Below, piece by piece: positions 36,820 to 47,100 of a stretch of 64,000 nt of DNA. The notes below the pieces were generated by a model, which had not been told where the DNA came from, searched no databases, and saw only the letters and a program-made list of their open reading frames with translations. This DNA is from Micavibrio sp. UBA1672 (GTDB taxonomy: Bacteria; Pseudomonadota; Alphaproteobacteria; Micavibrionales; Micavibrionaceae), in NCBI GenBank assembly GCA_002320665.1, contig DCKO01000025.1, positions 21,350-85,349 on the forward strand. The letters run 5' to 3'. The position numbers were made by a program, and so were the translations under genes. Position 1 is the first letter of the stretch, and every line of letters begins with the position of its first letter.

Positions 36820-38019
36820 TTAGCCGATAGCTTCCATCATATTGCCAAGATTCATATAGATCGGACCAAGGGAGCCAGCTGCTATCCAAACAATCACGAG
36901 TGCCAGTATAACAGTTAATGTCGGTTGAATCATCTCAATTAGCGCATCTATAGCTTCATCCACATCTTTTGTATAAAATTCGCAAATCTGAATCAAAACA
37001 GGCGTCAGATTTCCTGATTCTTCACCAATTTTTACCATTCTTGTTACCATATTTGGAAATTCGCCTGATGCTCTGAAAGCATCGGAGAGCGGACTACCGG
37101 ACTTAACGTAATGCTCGACTCCTTCCATAGCATCAATCAATGCTAAATTGGATACAGTTTGACGTGCGGATTTAAGGCCATTCAGCACATCAATACCACT
37201 TTCGAAAAGCGCTCCAAATGTCTGGGCATATCTGGCGATAGATATTTTACGGATTAGCGGCCCGATAACAGGCATATTCAAATACATAACATCCATTTTA
37301 TAGGCAATTTCATCCGATAATCGTCTGATTATCATTAGAAATGACATAATTAATATAGGCACAACTAAAACAATGATTGCTCCATATATAGGTAGCCCTA
37401 ATATCTTGAATTGCGGCTCAACAAAGAAATCCGAAGTTGACATGAGCGCCGTTGTATACCAAGGCAGTTCAATACTCAGATATTTTAAAAATCCTACAAC
37501 CTGTGGAACAACCATGGTCATCATGAAAACAATGGTAAAGAGGACAACTACGGTTACGATTATCGGATAGCGTGTCGCCTTCTTGATTTTGGATTGCATG
37601 GCATCCAGCCATTTAAGGTATTTCTCTAATTGCAAATAAGAGGATGTCAGGTCACCAGTGTCCTCACCTGCTTTGATAATTGATATAAAAAGAGGTTTAA
37701 AAACTTTTGGATGTTTTGCTAAAGCTTCGGATAGTGATGCGCCGTCGCGGACATCACGATGAATTTCACTCATCATATCACGCATCATATCATTTTCTGC
37801 GCCATCTCGAATATCTCCCAAAGCATCAAGCAAGGGTACACCTGCGCTTTGCATTTGTTCCATATGAATAAAGAACTGGATTAGATCTCTAAGCTTTACC
37901 TTTTGCAGCGTAATAGTGGGTAGCGAGCTTTTCTTTTTTGTCAAAGAAGCACATTGAATTAATTCAAGCCCTGCACTTTGAAGCTGATTATGTAAGTCAA
38001 CTTCGTTCATCGCCGCCAA
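36820..38019 (-). CDS. pilC: type IV pilus platform protein PilC (GspF family)
   Basis: The 399-residue product is the inner-membrane platform on which the pilus is assembled. It has the two tandem GspF domains: MEQMQSAGVPLLDALGDIRDG with SLSEALAKHPKVFKPLFIS in the first, and RYAQTFGALFESGIDVLNGL with PNMVTRMVKIGEESGNL in the second. Three hydrophobic segments occur, ending LVIVWIAAGSLGPIYMNLG. The N-terminus is shorter than in PilC of Pseudomonas, closer to MshG. It interacts with the assembly ATPase encoded just upstream. Confidence 0.93.
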   Translation of the reverse strand: MAAMNEVDLHNQLQSAGLELIQCASLTKKKSSLPTITLQKVKLRDLIQFFIHMEQMQSAGVPLLDALGDIRDGAENDMMRDMMSEIHRDVRDGASLSEALAKHPKVFKPLFISIIKAGEDTGDLTSSYLQLEKYLKWLDAMQSKIKKATRYPIIVTVVVLFTIVFMMTMVVPQVVGFLKYLSIELPWYTTALMSTSDFFVEPQFKILGLPIYGAIIVLVVPILIMSFLMIIRRLSDEIAYKMDVMYLNMPVIGPLIRKISIARYAQTFGALFESGIDVLNGLKSARQTVSNLALIDAMEGVEHYVKSGSPLSDAFRASGEFPNMVTRMVKIGEESGNLTPVLIQICEFYTKDVDEAIDALIEMIQPTLTVILALVIVWIAAGSLGPIYMNLGNMMEAIG

Positions 38020-38115
38020 TGTCCCGCGGACAGGACGACCCTTTACATTTATGGCTCTGTACTTATAGCGTTCTATAGCTTTAACTCCAATTTAGACAAA
38101 AGAAAAGACTGACCA

Positions 38116-40200
38116 TTATTTTGTCAGGTCGACAACCCGACTTAGTGCACTGAGGCTTGTTACACCTTCAAGTACTTTAAGAATGCCATCGTCCTTCATA
38201 CTTTTGAAGCCTTTTTTAATAGCAACGTCCCTTAATTTTGCTTTTGACTCATTTTTGGCAACAACTTCATCTAACTCACTATCAAAAAGAAGAATTTCTG
38301 CGATCGCCACGCGCCCCTTATACCCCTTGCCCATGCAACTATCACAGCCCTTTTCCGAATGGGTGTAAATAGGCGGCAGGTTGGAACGGCCAACACCTAT
38401 AATCTCGACTTCTTCATCTGTGGGTTTATGTTCAACCTTACAATCCTCACATAAGCGACGAGCCAAACGCTGGGCGAATACGGCGATAATGGCTCCTGCC
38501 AACATGCCGGGTTTCATGCCAAGGTCTAAAAGTCGCGGAATTGCACCAAAAGAATCATTGGTGTGAAGCGAGGTAAAAACCTGATGTCCTGTCATAGCCG
38601 CTTTCAGAGCCATTTCAGCAGTTGTTTTATCTCGAATCTCACCAATGAAGATAATATCGGGGTCTTGACGCAAAAGCGCTTTAATACCATCCGCAAACTC
38701 AAGCACGCCTTCACGAACATGTGTTTGACGAATCATTGGCAAGGAATATTCAACTGGGTCTTCCAAAGTCTGGATATTGACCTGAACATCATTCACTTCG
38801 TTGAGCATAGAATAAAGCGTTGTTGTTTTACCACTACCCGTCGGGCCAGTCACAATGATAATGCCCTCAGGTCTTGAATTAGCCTTATTAATTTTTTCTT
38901 TGTTTTCATCACTAAAGCCGAGACCTGATAAAGGCATAATACTTGCGCTTTTATCCAGAACACGAAGAACTATATTCTCGCCATTCACTGTTGGGAGTGA
39001 AGACACACGGAAATCCGCTTCACGGCCACCAATATTAAGATTAAAACGTCCATCTTGCGGGCTGAGCTTATCCGCAATATTCATCTCGGACATAATTTTT
39101 AGCCTTTGGGAAATACCATTCCAATGCTGTTTATGGAGAATTTGAGCTGTAAACAAGACACCGTCAAGGCGATAACGCAACCGTACAAAGTTTTCTTCAG
39201 GTTCAAAATGCAAGTCAGAAGCGCCTATTTTTACGGCCTCAAAAACAAGTGCATTCACGAGACGAACGATCGGGTGAGAAAAAGCCTCTTTCTCACTTAG
39301 TGCAGCGACATCCTTTTGTTCCGTCCCCTCCTCTAGCTCCTGAAGAATATCTTTGATTGAGCTTGCGTAACCATATGATGCATCAATCGCATCCGATAAT
39401 ACAGCAGGCGTAGTCACCAAAGGTCTAACATGCATGTCTTTGCTGATGAAACGGCGTAGTGTATCAAGCGCTACAACATCATGGGGATCAGACATTGCCA
39501 CATATAATCTATTATTATCGATCGAGACAGGTAAAACCTGATGTTTTACGGCGGTCGATTTATCCAAAAGCTCAAGTGCTTCGCTATCAACAATTGTATT
39601 TTTGGGGTCGAACAACCCATAGCCAGAGCTTTCAGCAAGGAAACCGATTAGGTCTGATTCTTCAATAAAACCTAACTCTACAAGAATTTCTCCAAGCATT
39701 TTTTTAGAGATTTTCTTTTCTTGCAAAGCTACGTTTAGCTGGTCTTCGGTAATCAAGCCAGATGCGACCATCTGATCACCGATCCGGCCAGTATTTGCCT
39801 TTTTGCCATGCTGTTGTGCTTGAGCTTCCACCTCTGCTAAATGCTCTTCTTCATTTACCCCAAGCTCTTTTGTAGGAGGCTTCACTGAGCTAATTATCCC
39901 AGCTTCGGAAGATTCAACTTGTCCGGTGGGTGTTTCAATTTGTTCAGGAGCATTTTCCTGAATTGTAGATGATTCAGATGCCACCATATCAGGATTCATA
40001 TCTAGCTGATCCATTCCAAAATCATCTGTACTATTATGAGAAGTTTCTGCCTCTGATGTTTGCGTAGCTTCTAGCCCGTCTTCTACACTCACGTTAAAAT
40101 CCACCTCTTCATCTTGATTGAATACAGGCGGTGTATCTTTCTTTTTTTCAGACAGCATTTCTTCTGTCTCTGGCGAAATATTAAGTTCTATATCGTCCAT
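38116..40200 (-). CDS. pilB: type IV pilus assembly ATPase PilB/MshE-like (GspE family)
   Basis: This hexameric ATPase powers pilus extension. The 694-residue product has an acidic, low-complexity N-terminal region (residues 1-~135), an MshEN-type domain (about 138-290, with RIGDQMVASGLITEDQL) and the GspE core. In the core are Walker A GPTGSGKTT (452-460), the Asp box TLEDPVEY, Walker B PDIIFIGEIRD, the His box TGHQVFTSLHTND, and a zinc-binding loop with CEDC and CDSC. MshEN domains bind cyclic di-GMP in related ATPases, so control by that messenger is possible. It is the first gene of the cluster. Confidence 0.94.
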   Translation of the reverse strand: MDDIELNISPETEEMLSEKKKDTPPVFNQDEEVDFNVSVEDGLEATQTSEAETSHNSTDDFGMDQLDMNPDMVASESSTIQENAPEQIETPTGQVESSEAGIISSVKPPTKELGVNEEEHLAEVEAQAQQHGKKANTGRIGDQMVASGLITEDQLNVALQEKKISKKMLGEILVELGFIEESDLIGFLAESSGYGLFDPKNTIVDSEALELLDKSTAVKHQVLPVSIDNNRLYVAMSDPHDVVALDTLRRFISKDMHVRPLVTTPAVLSDAIDASYGYASSIKDILQELEEGTEQKDVAALSEKEAFSHPIVRLVNALVFEAVKIGASDLHFEPEENFVRLRYRLDGVLFTAQILHKQHWNGISQRLKIMSEMNIADKLSPQDGRFNLNIGGREADFRVSSLPTVNGENIVLRVLDKSASIMPLSGLGFSDENKEKINKANSRPEGIIIVTGPTGSGKTTTLYSMLNEVNDVQVNIQTLEDPVEYSLPMIRQTHVREGVLEFADGIKALLRQDPDIIFIGEIRDKTTAEMALKAAMTGHQVFTSLHTNDSFGAIPRLLDLGMKPGMLAGAIIAVFAQRLARRLCEDCKVEHKPTDEEVEIIGVGRSNLPPIYTHSEKGCDSCMGKGYKGRVAIAEILLFDSELDEVVAKNESKAKLRDVAIKKGFKSMKDDGILKVLEGVTSLSALSRVVDLTK

Positions 40201-40366
40201 AATACCATGATATACAGCTTACTAGGCGAGCTATATTCTCTTTGTTAAAGTTTTAGAAAAACGCAGTAAAAATGATAATCATACCAATCCAAGCTTATTT
40301 TTATCATGGAAAGGTTAAAAAAAACCTACGATAGCGGGAAATATAAGAAAAGTCTTAATTAAGAAA

Positions 40367-40399
40367 AATAAGCGCATAATTTGTTGCTATGCGCTTATT
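40367..40399 (-). terminator. intrinsic terminator of glnA (bidirectional shape)
   Basis: A perfect 12-base-pair stem, AATAAGCGCATA (40367-40378) with TATGCGCTTATT (40388-40399), has a 9-base loop and T-rich tails on both strands. It lies 34 bases after the glnA stop and before the pilus cluster. The remaining 166 bases up to pilB show a small AGGTT/AACCT hairpin but no clear consensus promoter. Confidence 0.85.
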
Positions 40400-40433
40400 T
40401 TTTGAAATTTATAAAATCTTACGACCTATTCAA

Positions 40434-41549
40434 TTACTCAGCTGCGATCGCTGTAACTGAAGCGTCTTTACGCGGCCATGAGGTAAATGTGAATAAAGTT
40501 TCATCAATACCGCAAATTGTGGCACTAATTCTTGCCGCTACAAGGTAAGGATCAGAGTTGGCACCCGGACGACGATCTTCAAAATAGCCATAGCCTTTAA
40601 GTGCAACAGGTTTTGGAATACGAATTGAACATCCACGGTCAGCTTCACCGGCTTTGAATGTGTTAATGTCACATGTTTCATGCAAGCCTGTAAGACGATC
40701 AGCCAAACCGGCACCATAAAGAATAACGTGTTCTTTGTGCTTTTTACCAAGAGCTTCAACAGCAGCTTCAATAGCAGCCTTACCCTTAGACTTGTCGCGT
40801 GTGTCATTTGTAGAAACGTTTGTGTGCATACCTGCACCGTTCCAATCACCTTTTACTGGCTTGTTGTCCAGAGAAACACCAACACCATATTCTTCACCTA
40901 CACGGTAAAGCAACCAACGGGCAATATGCATTTCATCTGTCACGCGAAGCGCTGAAGCTGGTTCTTTTGGATCACCACGGAAACCAATTTGGAATTCCCA
41001 TTGTCCGGGCATCACTTCCGCATTAATTCCGTAGAACATTAAACCGGCATCGAGGCAAAGCTGGGCGTGGTCTTCGGCGATTTCGCGGCCAAAAATTTCA
41101 TCGGCACCGACACCACAATAATATGGGCCTTGCGGACCCGGGTAACCGTGTTTAGGCCAGCCAAGAGGTGTTCTGTTTTTGAATAATGTGTATTCCTGTT
41201 CAAAACCAAACCATGGGTCTTGAGCACTTGCACCAGCATCCAAAACAGCACGTAATTGTGCGCGTGAATTTGATTCATGCGGTGTGCCATCAGGGTTATT
41301 GACTTCGCACATTACCAAGTAATTGCCTTCGCCGCGGACAGGATCCTTAACGAAGTGAACTGGTTGAAGGATACAGTCTGAGTCACTACCGTCAGCCTGC
41401 ATTGTAGAAGAGCCATCAAAGCTCCATTCTGGGAAATCCTCAATATCAGGATTAGCACCCAGATCAACAACACGTGCCTTGGAACGAAGACAGCGCGTAG
41501 GCACAGCACCATCAAGCCAAATATATTCGGCTAAAGTAAAATTAGGCAT
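40434..41549 (-). CDS. glnII: glutamine synthetase type II (eukaryotic-type GSII)
   Basis: The 371-residue length and sequence fit type II glutamine synthetase, not the ~470-residue GSI of most bacteria. Landmarks are EYIWLDG near the start, FPEWSFDGSSTMQA, WFGFEQEYTLF with the metal-binding glutamates, GWPKHGYPGPQGPYYCGVG, GQWEFQIGF, GAGMHTN and the C-terminal YFEDRRPGANSDPY. GSII lacks the adenylylation site of GSI, so its control differs. AAGGAG lies upstream of the ATG. It is flanked by a strong terminator and stands alone. Confidence 0.95.
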   Translation of the reverse strand: MPNFTLAEYIWLDGAVPTRCLRSKARVVDLGANPDIEDFPEWSFDGSSTMQADGSDSDCILQPVHFVKDPVRGEGNYLVMCEVNNPDGTPHESNSRAQLRAVLDAGASAQDPWFGFEQEYTLFKNRTPLGWPKHGYPGPQGPYYCGVGADEIFGREIAEDHAQLCLDAGLMFYGINAEVMPGQWEFQIGFRGDPKEPASALRVTDEMHIARWLLYRVGEEYGVGVSLDNKPVKGDWNGAGMHTNVSTNDTRDKSKGKAAIEAAVEALGKKHKEHVILYGAGLADRLTGLHETCDINTFKAGEADRGCSIRIPKPVALKGYGYFEDRRPGANSDPYLVAARISATICGIDETLFTFTSWPRKDASVTAIAAE

Positions 41550-41689
41550 TTGTAATCTCCTTGATCAACTAAATATTTTTCTGATTCATTAACATACTCG
41601 CTGAAAAATTCAAGCTTTTTCGGGAATTATTATATTCCTCAGCCCGCGCAGAGCTTTATTTCCATGAGATCAGGTAGAATGAAACAAAA

Positions 41690-43075
41690 TTAGGCAGAAC
41701 GAAGAATTTCTTTCGCAAAATCACTTAAGGAATCATCACGTGCGCCCATAATAATGATACGGTCGCCTGTTTTTGCTTCTTTTACAAAGTACGGTTTAAT
41801 TTTTTCACGATTCTCGAACCAGAGTGCCTTTTTGCCTTTATTGATCAATCCATCAATAATATGAGCCGAGGTTACAGAGCGATCGACTGTCCCGCCAGCG
41901 TAATACACCTCGGGCATTATGATGATATCTTCGTCTGACATATTGCGGCTAAAGGCCTCTATAATCTCTTGCCCCATCAGACGTAAAGGACCAAAACCGT
42001 GGGGCTGAAACATAATAATAAGACGACCATCAAAAGACTTTAGTGTTTCAAGGCTAGCCGAGATTTTATCAGGATTATGCGCGAAGTCATCAATAATAGT
42101 TATACCGTTTTGCTCCCCGACATATTCGAGGCGTCTTTTGATTCCTTCAAATGAGAGAAGCCCTTCAATTGCTGATGTTACATTTACCCCACCAACTAAA
42201 GCTGCCCCTATAGCGGCAAGAGCATTCATAATATTATGCTTACCTGGCACTTTAAGGCTAACACGATAGAGCTGTCCTGTATGATTAAGTGTGAACTCAG
42301 TGCCATGTTTTGTATATTTTATATTATCTGCAAATAAATCTGCGGCTTTGTCTGAAAGGCTATAGCTTATTATTTTTGCAGAACCGCTTAGGCTACCAGC
42401 AATATTTTTCAGGCGTATATCGTCTATATTAATGATAATGGCTTTTTTTGCTCTACTCAGAAATTTTTGGAAATAGCTTTCGATTTCTTCAATTGATTTA
42501 TGATCCAGCGCAATATTATTCAACACAGCAATATCCGGCGTGTAATGCTCAATTGATCCATCGCTCTCATCAAGCTCGGCGATGAACAAGTCAGGATTTC
42601 CCACTTTAATATCTTGAAATGGGCCGGAGAAGTTTTTGACTTTACCGCCATTGACCACTGTAGGGTTATTGCCTGTAGCTGCAAATATTGTACCGATCAT
42701 TCCGGTAACCGTTGATTTACCGCTTGTTCCAGCAATACCAATTGATGTTTTTGCCTTATTAAAAACCTCCGCTAGCAATTTACCTCGTTTGATAATGGGA
42801 ATATCCATATCTTTAGCGCCTTTGACATCGGGAATTGTTTCTTCAATTGCTGTTGAGACTACTAGATAATCACAGCCCTTTACTCCGTTTCCATCCTGAG
42901 GGCATAAGACTATACCCAAATCTTTGAGCATTTTAAATTTTTCTGGTGATTTACCGTGATCGTAGGAACGATCAGACCCTAGCACTTCATGCCCACGTTG
43001 CTTAAGAAAAACAGAAAGCGGCATCATGCCGCTTCCGCCTATTCCACAAAAGAAATATTTCTTTATATCTGTCAA
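41690..43075 (-). CDS. Mur ligase family protein (MurC/Mpl-like)
   Basis: The 461-residue protein (from TTG 43075, giving M-TDIKKYFFCGIGGSGM) has the three Mur domains: a Rossmann-type UDP-binding N-terminus with CGIGGSGMMPLS, the ATP-binding centre with AGTSGKSTVT, and a C-terminal ligase domain with IIDDFAHNPDKI and FQPHGFGP. MurC and Mpl normally have GTHGKTT; here His and Thr are replaced by Ser. The Mpl role in peptide recycling or a specialised ligation is possible. The frame is open to ATG 43123, which would overlap the upstream lipoprotein by 41 bases. Identity between MurC and Mpl is unresolved. Confidence 0.75.
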   Translation of the reverse strand: MTDIKKYFFCGIGGSGMMPLSVFLKQRGHEVLGSDRSYDHGKSPEKFKMLKDLGIVLCPQDGNGVKGCDYLVVSTAIEETIPDVKGAKDMDIPIIKRGKLLAEVFNKAKTSIGIAGTSGKSTVTGMIGTIFAATGNNPTVVNGGKVKNFSGPFQDIKVGNPDLFIAELDESDGSIEHYTPDIAVLNNIALDHKSIEEIESYFQKFLSRAKKAIIINIDDIRLKNIAGSLSGSAKIISYSLSDKAADLFADNIKYTKHGTEFTLNHTGQLYRVSLKVPGKHNIMNALAAIGAALVGGVNVTSAIEGLLSFEGIKRRLEYVGEQNGITIIDDFAHNPDKISASLETLKSFDGRLIIMFQPHGFGPLRLMGQEIIEAFSRNMSDEDIIIMPEVYYAGGTVDRSVTSAHIIDGLINKGKKALWFENREKIKPYFVKEAKTGDRIIIMGARDDSLSDFAKEILRSA

Positions 43076-43082
43076 AATACGC

Positions 43083-43817
43083 CTATTCCGCAAATAACGG
43101 TGTCGGACCGGAGACTGCCTCACCAGAATCTACTGGCGGTACAATTGCTGTTCCTCCCGAATTTTTTGAAGGCGTAGCTTCTGTAGTTTCACCAGTACCA
43201 AGACGCTCTAAAATAGTTTCTAAACTTCCTTTATCCTGCGCTTCGACAGCAGAGTCATCTGACATATTCTGCTCTTGCATCATCTGCTCTCTTTCACCAC
43301 GGCGCCATATTTTGGCGGGTTCTTTGTTTTTATCGCTATTCATGCGTGGTGCAGCCGGACGAAATTCCTCAAGATCATATTCTTCAGGTTGTTTGATGTC
43401 AGGGCTATTATGCTTTGGCAAGTCATTGGGCACGATGGCTTCTTGAGAGAAATCAACAGCAATCACATCAGGATAATGGAACAATGATTTCGAAGCATAA
43501 TCCCAAGCCATACCAGCTGGCGTTCCCCAAATCGCTTTGGTTTCAAGACTAGGTGCAACGGTCATGGTTATACGTCTGTTACCTGGCGCCATACAATCAA
43601 GCTTCATATCATTTTCAGATTTCATGATGTTCATTTTTTGCGGCGGGTTTATCTGATACCGGATTTTGTCTACCCAGACATCACAGCGGGCATTTTCTGC
43701 ACCAGGTGTAATAATTTTCACGGTCTGATTGGATTTCTCGACGGCATAACCACATGCAGCAAGAATTACAACCGAAGAAAGAGATAAAATTTTAATGGTA
43801 TTTTGACGTAAAGGCAT
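43083..43817 (-). CDS. hypothetical lipoprotein
   Basis: The 244-residue protein has a lipoprotein signal with lipobox LAAC and lipidated Cys22. The mature part begins with a domain of about 100 residues (CDVWVDKIRYQINPPQ through AIWGTPAGMAWDYAS) with two cysteines that could form a disulfide. It then becomes Pro/Glu/Asp-rich and probably disordered. The position seven bases ahead of the Mur ligase start suggests a shared envelope role, but I cannot name a family. Confidence 0.62.
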   Translation of the reverse strand: MPLRQNTIKILSLSSVVILAACGYAVEKSNQTVKIITPGAENARCDVWVDKIRYQINPPQKMNIMKSENDMKLDCMAPGNRRITMTVAPSLETKAIWGTPAGMAWDYASKSLFHYPDVIAVDFSQEAIVPNDLPKHNSPDIKQPEEYDLEEFRPAAPRMNSDKNKEPAKIWRRGEREQMMQEQNMSDDSAVEAQDKGSLETILERLGTGETTEATPSKNSGGTAIVPPVDSGEAVSGPTPLFAE

Positions 43818-43945
43818 TTGACGTTTTCCGATACACTAGAGTTACTCGACAACAAGACCTCACGACCATAGCTTAAAACTGTAGCCATGACAATAGGATA
43901 GCAAGCAAGCTTGCCATTTATGCTACATAAATTTTTCAAGCGCTC

Positions 43946-46525
43946 TTATGCATCAAACACCAATTTATCATCCTTGAGTGTCACCTTGACGGTTTCGCCT
44001 TCGGTAAATTCACCTTTCAGGATGAGTTCGGCAAGCTCATTTTGTAGCTCGGTCTGGATAACCCGTTTAAGCGGGCGCGCTCCATAGACAGGATCATATC
44101 CTTTATCTCCAATCCACTTCTTGGCATCTTCACTTACTTCTATATCAAGTCGTTGAGCCTTGAGAAGTTTGCGCAAATAACCGAGTTGAATATCGATAAT
44201 ACCCGTCAGGTTTTCTCTGGATAGACGAGAGAAGAGCAAAATTTCATCCAATCTGTTCAAAAACTCCGGTCTGAAAGCATCGCGTACTTCACTCATAACG
44301 GCCTCGCGAACGCTTTCAACTTTCTCGCCTTCTTTGAGACTAACCAAAAACTCACTGCCAAGGTTCGAGGTTAAAATCAGCACCGTATTGCTGAAATCGA
44401 CCGTTCGCCCCTGCCCGTCCGTCAAACGTCCTTCATCGAGGACCTGAAGCAGGACATTAAAGACATCGGGATGAGCTTTTTCAATCTCGTCAAAGAGCAC
44501 AACCTGATACGGCCTGCGGCGTACAGCCTCTGTCAAAGCGCCGCCTTCATCATAGCCGACATAGCCTGGCGGTGCGCCGATCATCCGTGAGACGGAGTGT
44601 TTCTCCATGTATTCGGACATGTCCATGCGTATCATTGCAGTTTCATCATCGAATAGGAATTCCGCCAATGTTTTGGTCAGCTCGGTTTTTCCTACACCCG
44701 TTGGGCCCAAGAACAGGAATGAGCCGATAGGACGGCGTGGGTCTTGCAGGCCAGAGCGAGAGCGACGGATAGCATTAGAGACAGCCTCAACGGCCTCATC
44801 CTGCCCGATCACTCTTTGTCTGAGGCTATCTTCCATATGAAGCAGCTTTTCGCGTTCACCTTCCATCATTTTATCGACCGGAATGCCAGTCCATTTTCCA
44901 ACGATATAAGCAATATCATTCGCCGTAACTTCTTCATTGATAATATTTTCTTCTTGCGTTTCAGAGACATCTGTCAGCTTCTTCTCAAGCTCCGGTATGG
45001 TCGCATATTTTAATTCACTGGCACGCGCCCAGTTTCGCTCGCGCTCGGCCTGTTCAAGCTCAATACGAGCCTTATCAAGGCTTTCAGTCAGTTTCTGGCC
45101 CGCATTTAGCTTTTCTTTTTCCGCCTGCCATTGAGATGTTAAGTCCGCCGACTTCGCTTCAGCTTCGTTTAGCTCTTCTTCAAGCTTTTCCAAGCGCTCC
45201 TGAGACGCTTTATCTTTTTCCTTATTCAAGGCCTCTTTTTCGATTTTTAGCTGGATGATACGGCGATCAAGTTCGTCGATCTCCTCCGGCTTACTATCTA
45301 CCTGCATGCGCAATCTGGCGGCTGCTTCGTCCACAAGGTCAATAGCCTTATCCGGCAAGAATCGATCCGTGATATAGCGATTAGATAATGTTGTCGCAGC
45401 AACTATTGCTGCATCAGTAATACGAACTCCGTGGTGTAATTCGTATTTCTCCTTGATCCCACGCAGAATAGAAATTGTATCCTCAACTGTTGGCTCTTCT
45501 ACAAAGACCGGCTGGAAACGCCGTGCAAGAGCGGCATCTTTTTCGATATGCTTACGGTACTCATCCAGCGTGGTTGCGCCGACCATATGCAGCACACCTC
45601 TAGCCAATGCAGGTTTTAGCATATTTGATGCATCCATTGCGCCGTCTGCTTTTCCGGCTCCTACTAGCGTGTGAAGCTCATCAAGGAAGAGAATAATCTC
45701 ACCAGTGGCATTTTCAATTTCATCGATAACAGCTTTTAAGCGTTCTTCGAATTCACCGCGATATTTAGCCCCTGCCAAAAGCGCGCCCAAATCCAAAGAC
45801 ATCAAGCGTTTATCGCGCAAAGATTCTGGCACATCATTTTTGACAATGCGCTGCGCCAGACCTTCGATAATGGCGGTCTTACCAACGCCCGGTTCACCGA
45901 TTAAAACGGGATTGTTTTTTGTACGTCGAGAAAGGACCTGTATTGTGCGCCGAATTTCTTCTTCGCGTCCAATGATCGGATCAATTTTTCCTTCACTGGC
46001 AGCCTTCGTCAGATCACGCGCGTATCTTTCAAGCGCATCAAATTGATCTTCGGCTGTTGCGGAATCTGCTGTTTTACCTTTTCTGATCTGGTTAATAGCC
46101 TGATTAAGAACCTCGTCACTCAAGCCTGCATTTTCCAACATCTCAGAAATATCAGAGCGTTTTGCTAAGACCATGGCTTGCAAGACTCTCTCAGCTGTAA
46201 CAAAGCTATCTCCTGCCTTTGATGAGATGTCTTCAGCATTGGCCATGATTTTTGCCAAATCAGATGAAATTCGAAGCTGTCCCGCACCAGAGCCCTGCAC
46301 GACCGGAAATTTGGCAATTGCTTTCTCGCATCCTGAAACCAGATCCTGCGCCTTAACACCTGCGACTTGTAACACCTTACGGATATGCGCATCCGTATCA
46401 TCCAGCATAACTTTGAGAAAATGTTCAGGCTCAAGGGATTGGTGATTATACCGCAGAGCCAAAGTTTGTGCTTGCTGTAAGAAGCCTTTTGTTTTTTCCG
46501 TATATTTATCGAAATTCATGGGCAA
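43946..46525 (-). CDS. clpB: ATP-dependent chaperone ClpB
   Basis: ClpB is the Hsp100 disaggregase that works with DnaK. The 859-residue product has the N-terminal repeat domain and a first AAA+ module with GEPGVGKTA and the Walker B pair DELHTLVG. The long middle coiled-coil (about 410-525) distinguishes ClpB from ClpA and ClpC. The second AAA+ module has [32 protein letters not shown] and the C-terminal [19 protein letters not shown]. No clear heat-shock sigma32 promoter was found in the 140 bases upstream. It follows the DUF4167 gene after a terminator. Confidence 0.97.
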   Translation of the reverse strand: MPMNFDKYTEKTKGFLQQAQTLALRYNHQSLEPEHFLKVMLDDTDAHIRKVLQVAGVKAQDLVSGCEKAIAKFPVVQGSGAGQLRISSDLAKIMANAEDISSKAGDSFVTAERVLQAMVLAKRSDISEMLENAGLSDEVLNQAINQIRKGKTADSATAEDQFDALERYARDLTKAASEGKIDPIIGREEEIRRTIQVLSRRTKNNPVLIGEPGVGKTAIIEGLAQRIVKNDVPESLRDKRLMSLDLGALLAGAKYRGEFEERLKAVIDEIENATGEIILFLDELHTLVGAGKADGAMDASNMLKPALARGVLHMVGATTLDEYRKHIEKDAALARRFQPVFVEEPTVEDTISILRGIKEKYELHHGVRITDAAIVAATTLSNRYITDRFLPDKAIDLVDEAAARLRMQVDSKPEEIDELDRRIIQLKIEKEALNKEKDKASQERLEKLEEELNEAEAKSADLTSQWQAEKEKLNAGQKLTESLDKARIELEQAERERNWARASELKYATIPELEKKLTDVSETQEENIINEEVTANDIAYIVGKWTGIPVDKMMEGEREKLLHMEDSLRQRVIGQDEAVEAVSNAIRRSRSGLQDPRRPIGSFLFLGPTGVGKTELTKTLAEFLFDDETAMIRMDMSEYMEKHSVSRMIGAPPGYVGYDEGGALTEAVRRRPYQVVLFDEIEKAHPDVFNVLLQVLDEGRLTDGQGRTVDFSNTVLILTSNLGSEFLVSLKEGEKVESVREAVMSEVRDAFRPEFLNRLDEILLFSRLSRENLTGIIDIQLGYLRKLLKAQRLDIEVSEDAKKWIGDKGYDPVYGARPLKRVIQTELQNELAELILKGEFTEGETVKVTLKDDKLVFDA

Positions 46526-46607
46526 CCTTTTGAATACTGAAATTGAGTAAAACCAAGAGAGTCTTACTTAGCAAAAAACAAGGAAAAATTAAAATGATAT
46601 AAATCAA

Positions 46608-46635
46608 AAAAGCGTTCCTGAGACAGAACGCTTTT
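46608..46635 (-). terminator. intrinsic terminator of the DUF4167 gene
   Basis: AAAAGCGTTC (46608-46617) and GAACGCTTTT (46626-46635) form a perfect 10-base-pair stem with an 8-base loop. On the minus strand a T-run follows. It isolates clpB from the prfA-prmC-DUF4167 genes upstream. Confidence 0.85.
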
Positions 46636-46665
46636 GTATAAGTAGATTAATAAATACTTATTTTC

Positions 46666-47100
46666 TTAATCGGCAGATTCCATTTCTTTCTCTTCGACCG
46701 GAATATTATCACCAAGAATGCTGGCGGGAAGACTTAGATCATCAGAAGATGCAGATTTTTTCTGCTCCTGAATTGGTGCCGTGCCATCAAAATCATCACT
46801 GTTGTTCACTTCACCGGAAATGCGGTCAGTCACTTTTTCAAGATCAAATGTGCCATTTGCCTCATTGATGATACGTATATAGTGCTCCGCATGCTGATAA
46901 TAGCTCTCGGCAAGAATGCGATCACCTGCAGAAATAGAGTCTTTTGCCAAAGCCAGATATTTTTCAGCTACCTGATGCGCAGTGCCTCTGATACGAACAT
47001 CCGGTCCGTTGCTATCATAGACTTGCGCGCGTTTCTGGTTACTGCGACGTCCTCCATTGCTTCGGCTTCTTTGTCTTCTATTCGATGTTCCGTGTCTCAT
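46666..47100 (-). CDS. DUF4167 domain protein
   Basis: The start is ATG 47100, giving 144 residues that begin MRHGTSNRRQRSRSNGGRR. This Arg/Gly/Asn-rich start probably binds RNA. The DUF4167 core is VYDSNGPDVRIRGTAHQVAEK and LAESYYQHAEHYIRI. A disordered acidic tail follows. The family is typical of Alphaproteobacteria and is found with prfA, prmC and clpB, as here. It is not biochemically characterised. The 224-base gap upstream holds a GAAAGG-type hairpin (47290-47314) but no clear promoter. Confidence 0.85.
   Translation of the reverse strand: MRHGTSNRRQRSRSNGGRRSNQKRAQVYDSNGPDVRIRGTAHQVAEKYLALAKDSISAGDRILAESYYQHAEHYIRIINEANGTFDLEKVTDRISGEVNNSDDFDGTAPIQEQKKSASSDDLSLPASILGDNIPVEEKEMESAD

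Noticed and set aside
46526..46607. Heat-shock sigma32 promoter for clpB
   Set aside because: No CTTGAAA with a CCCCAT-like -10 at suitable spacing was found.
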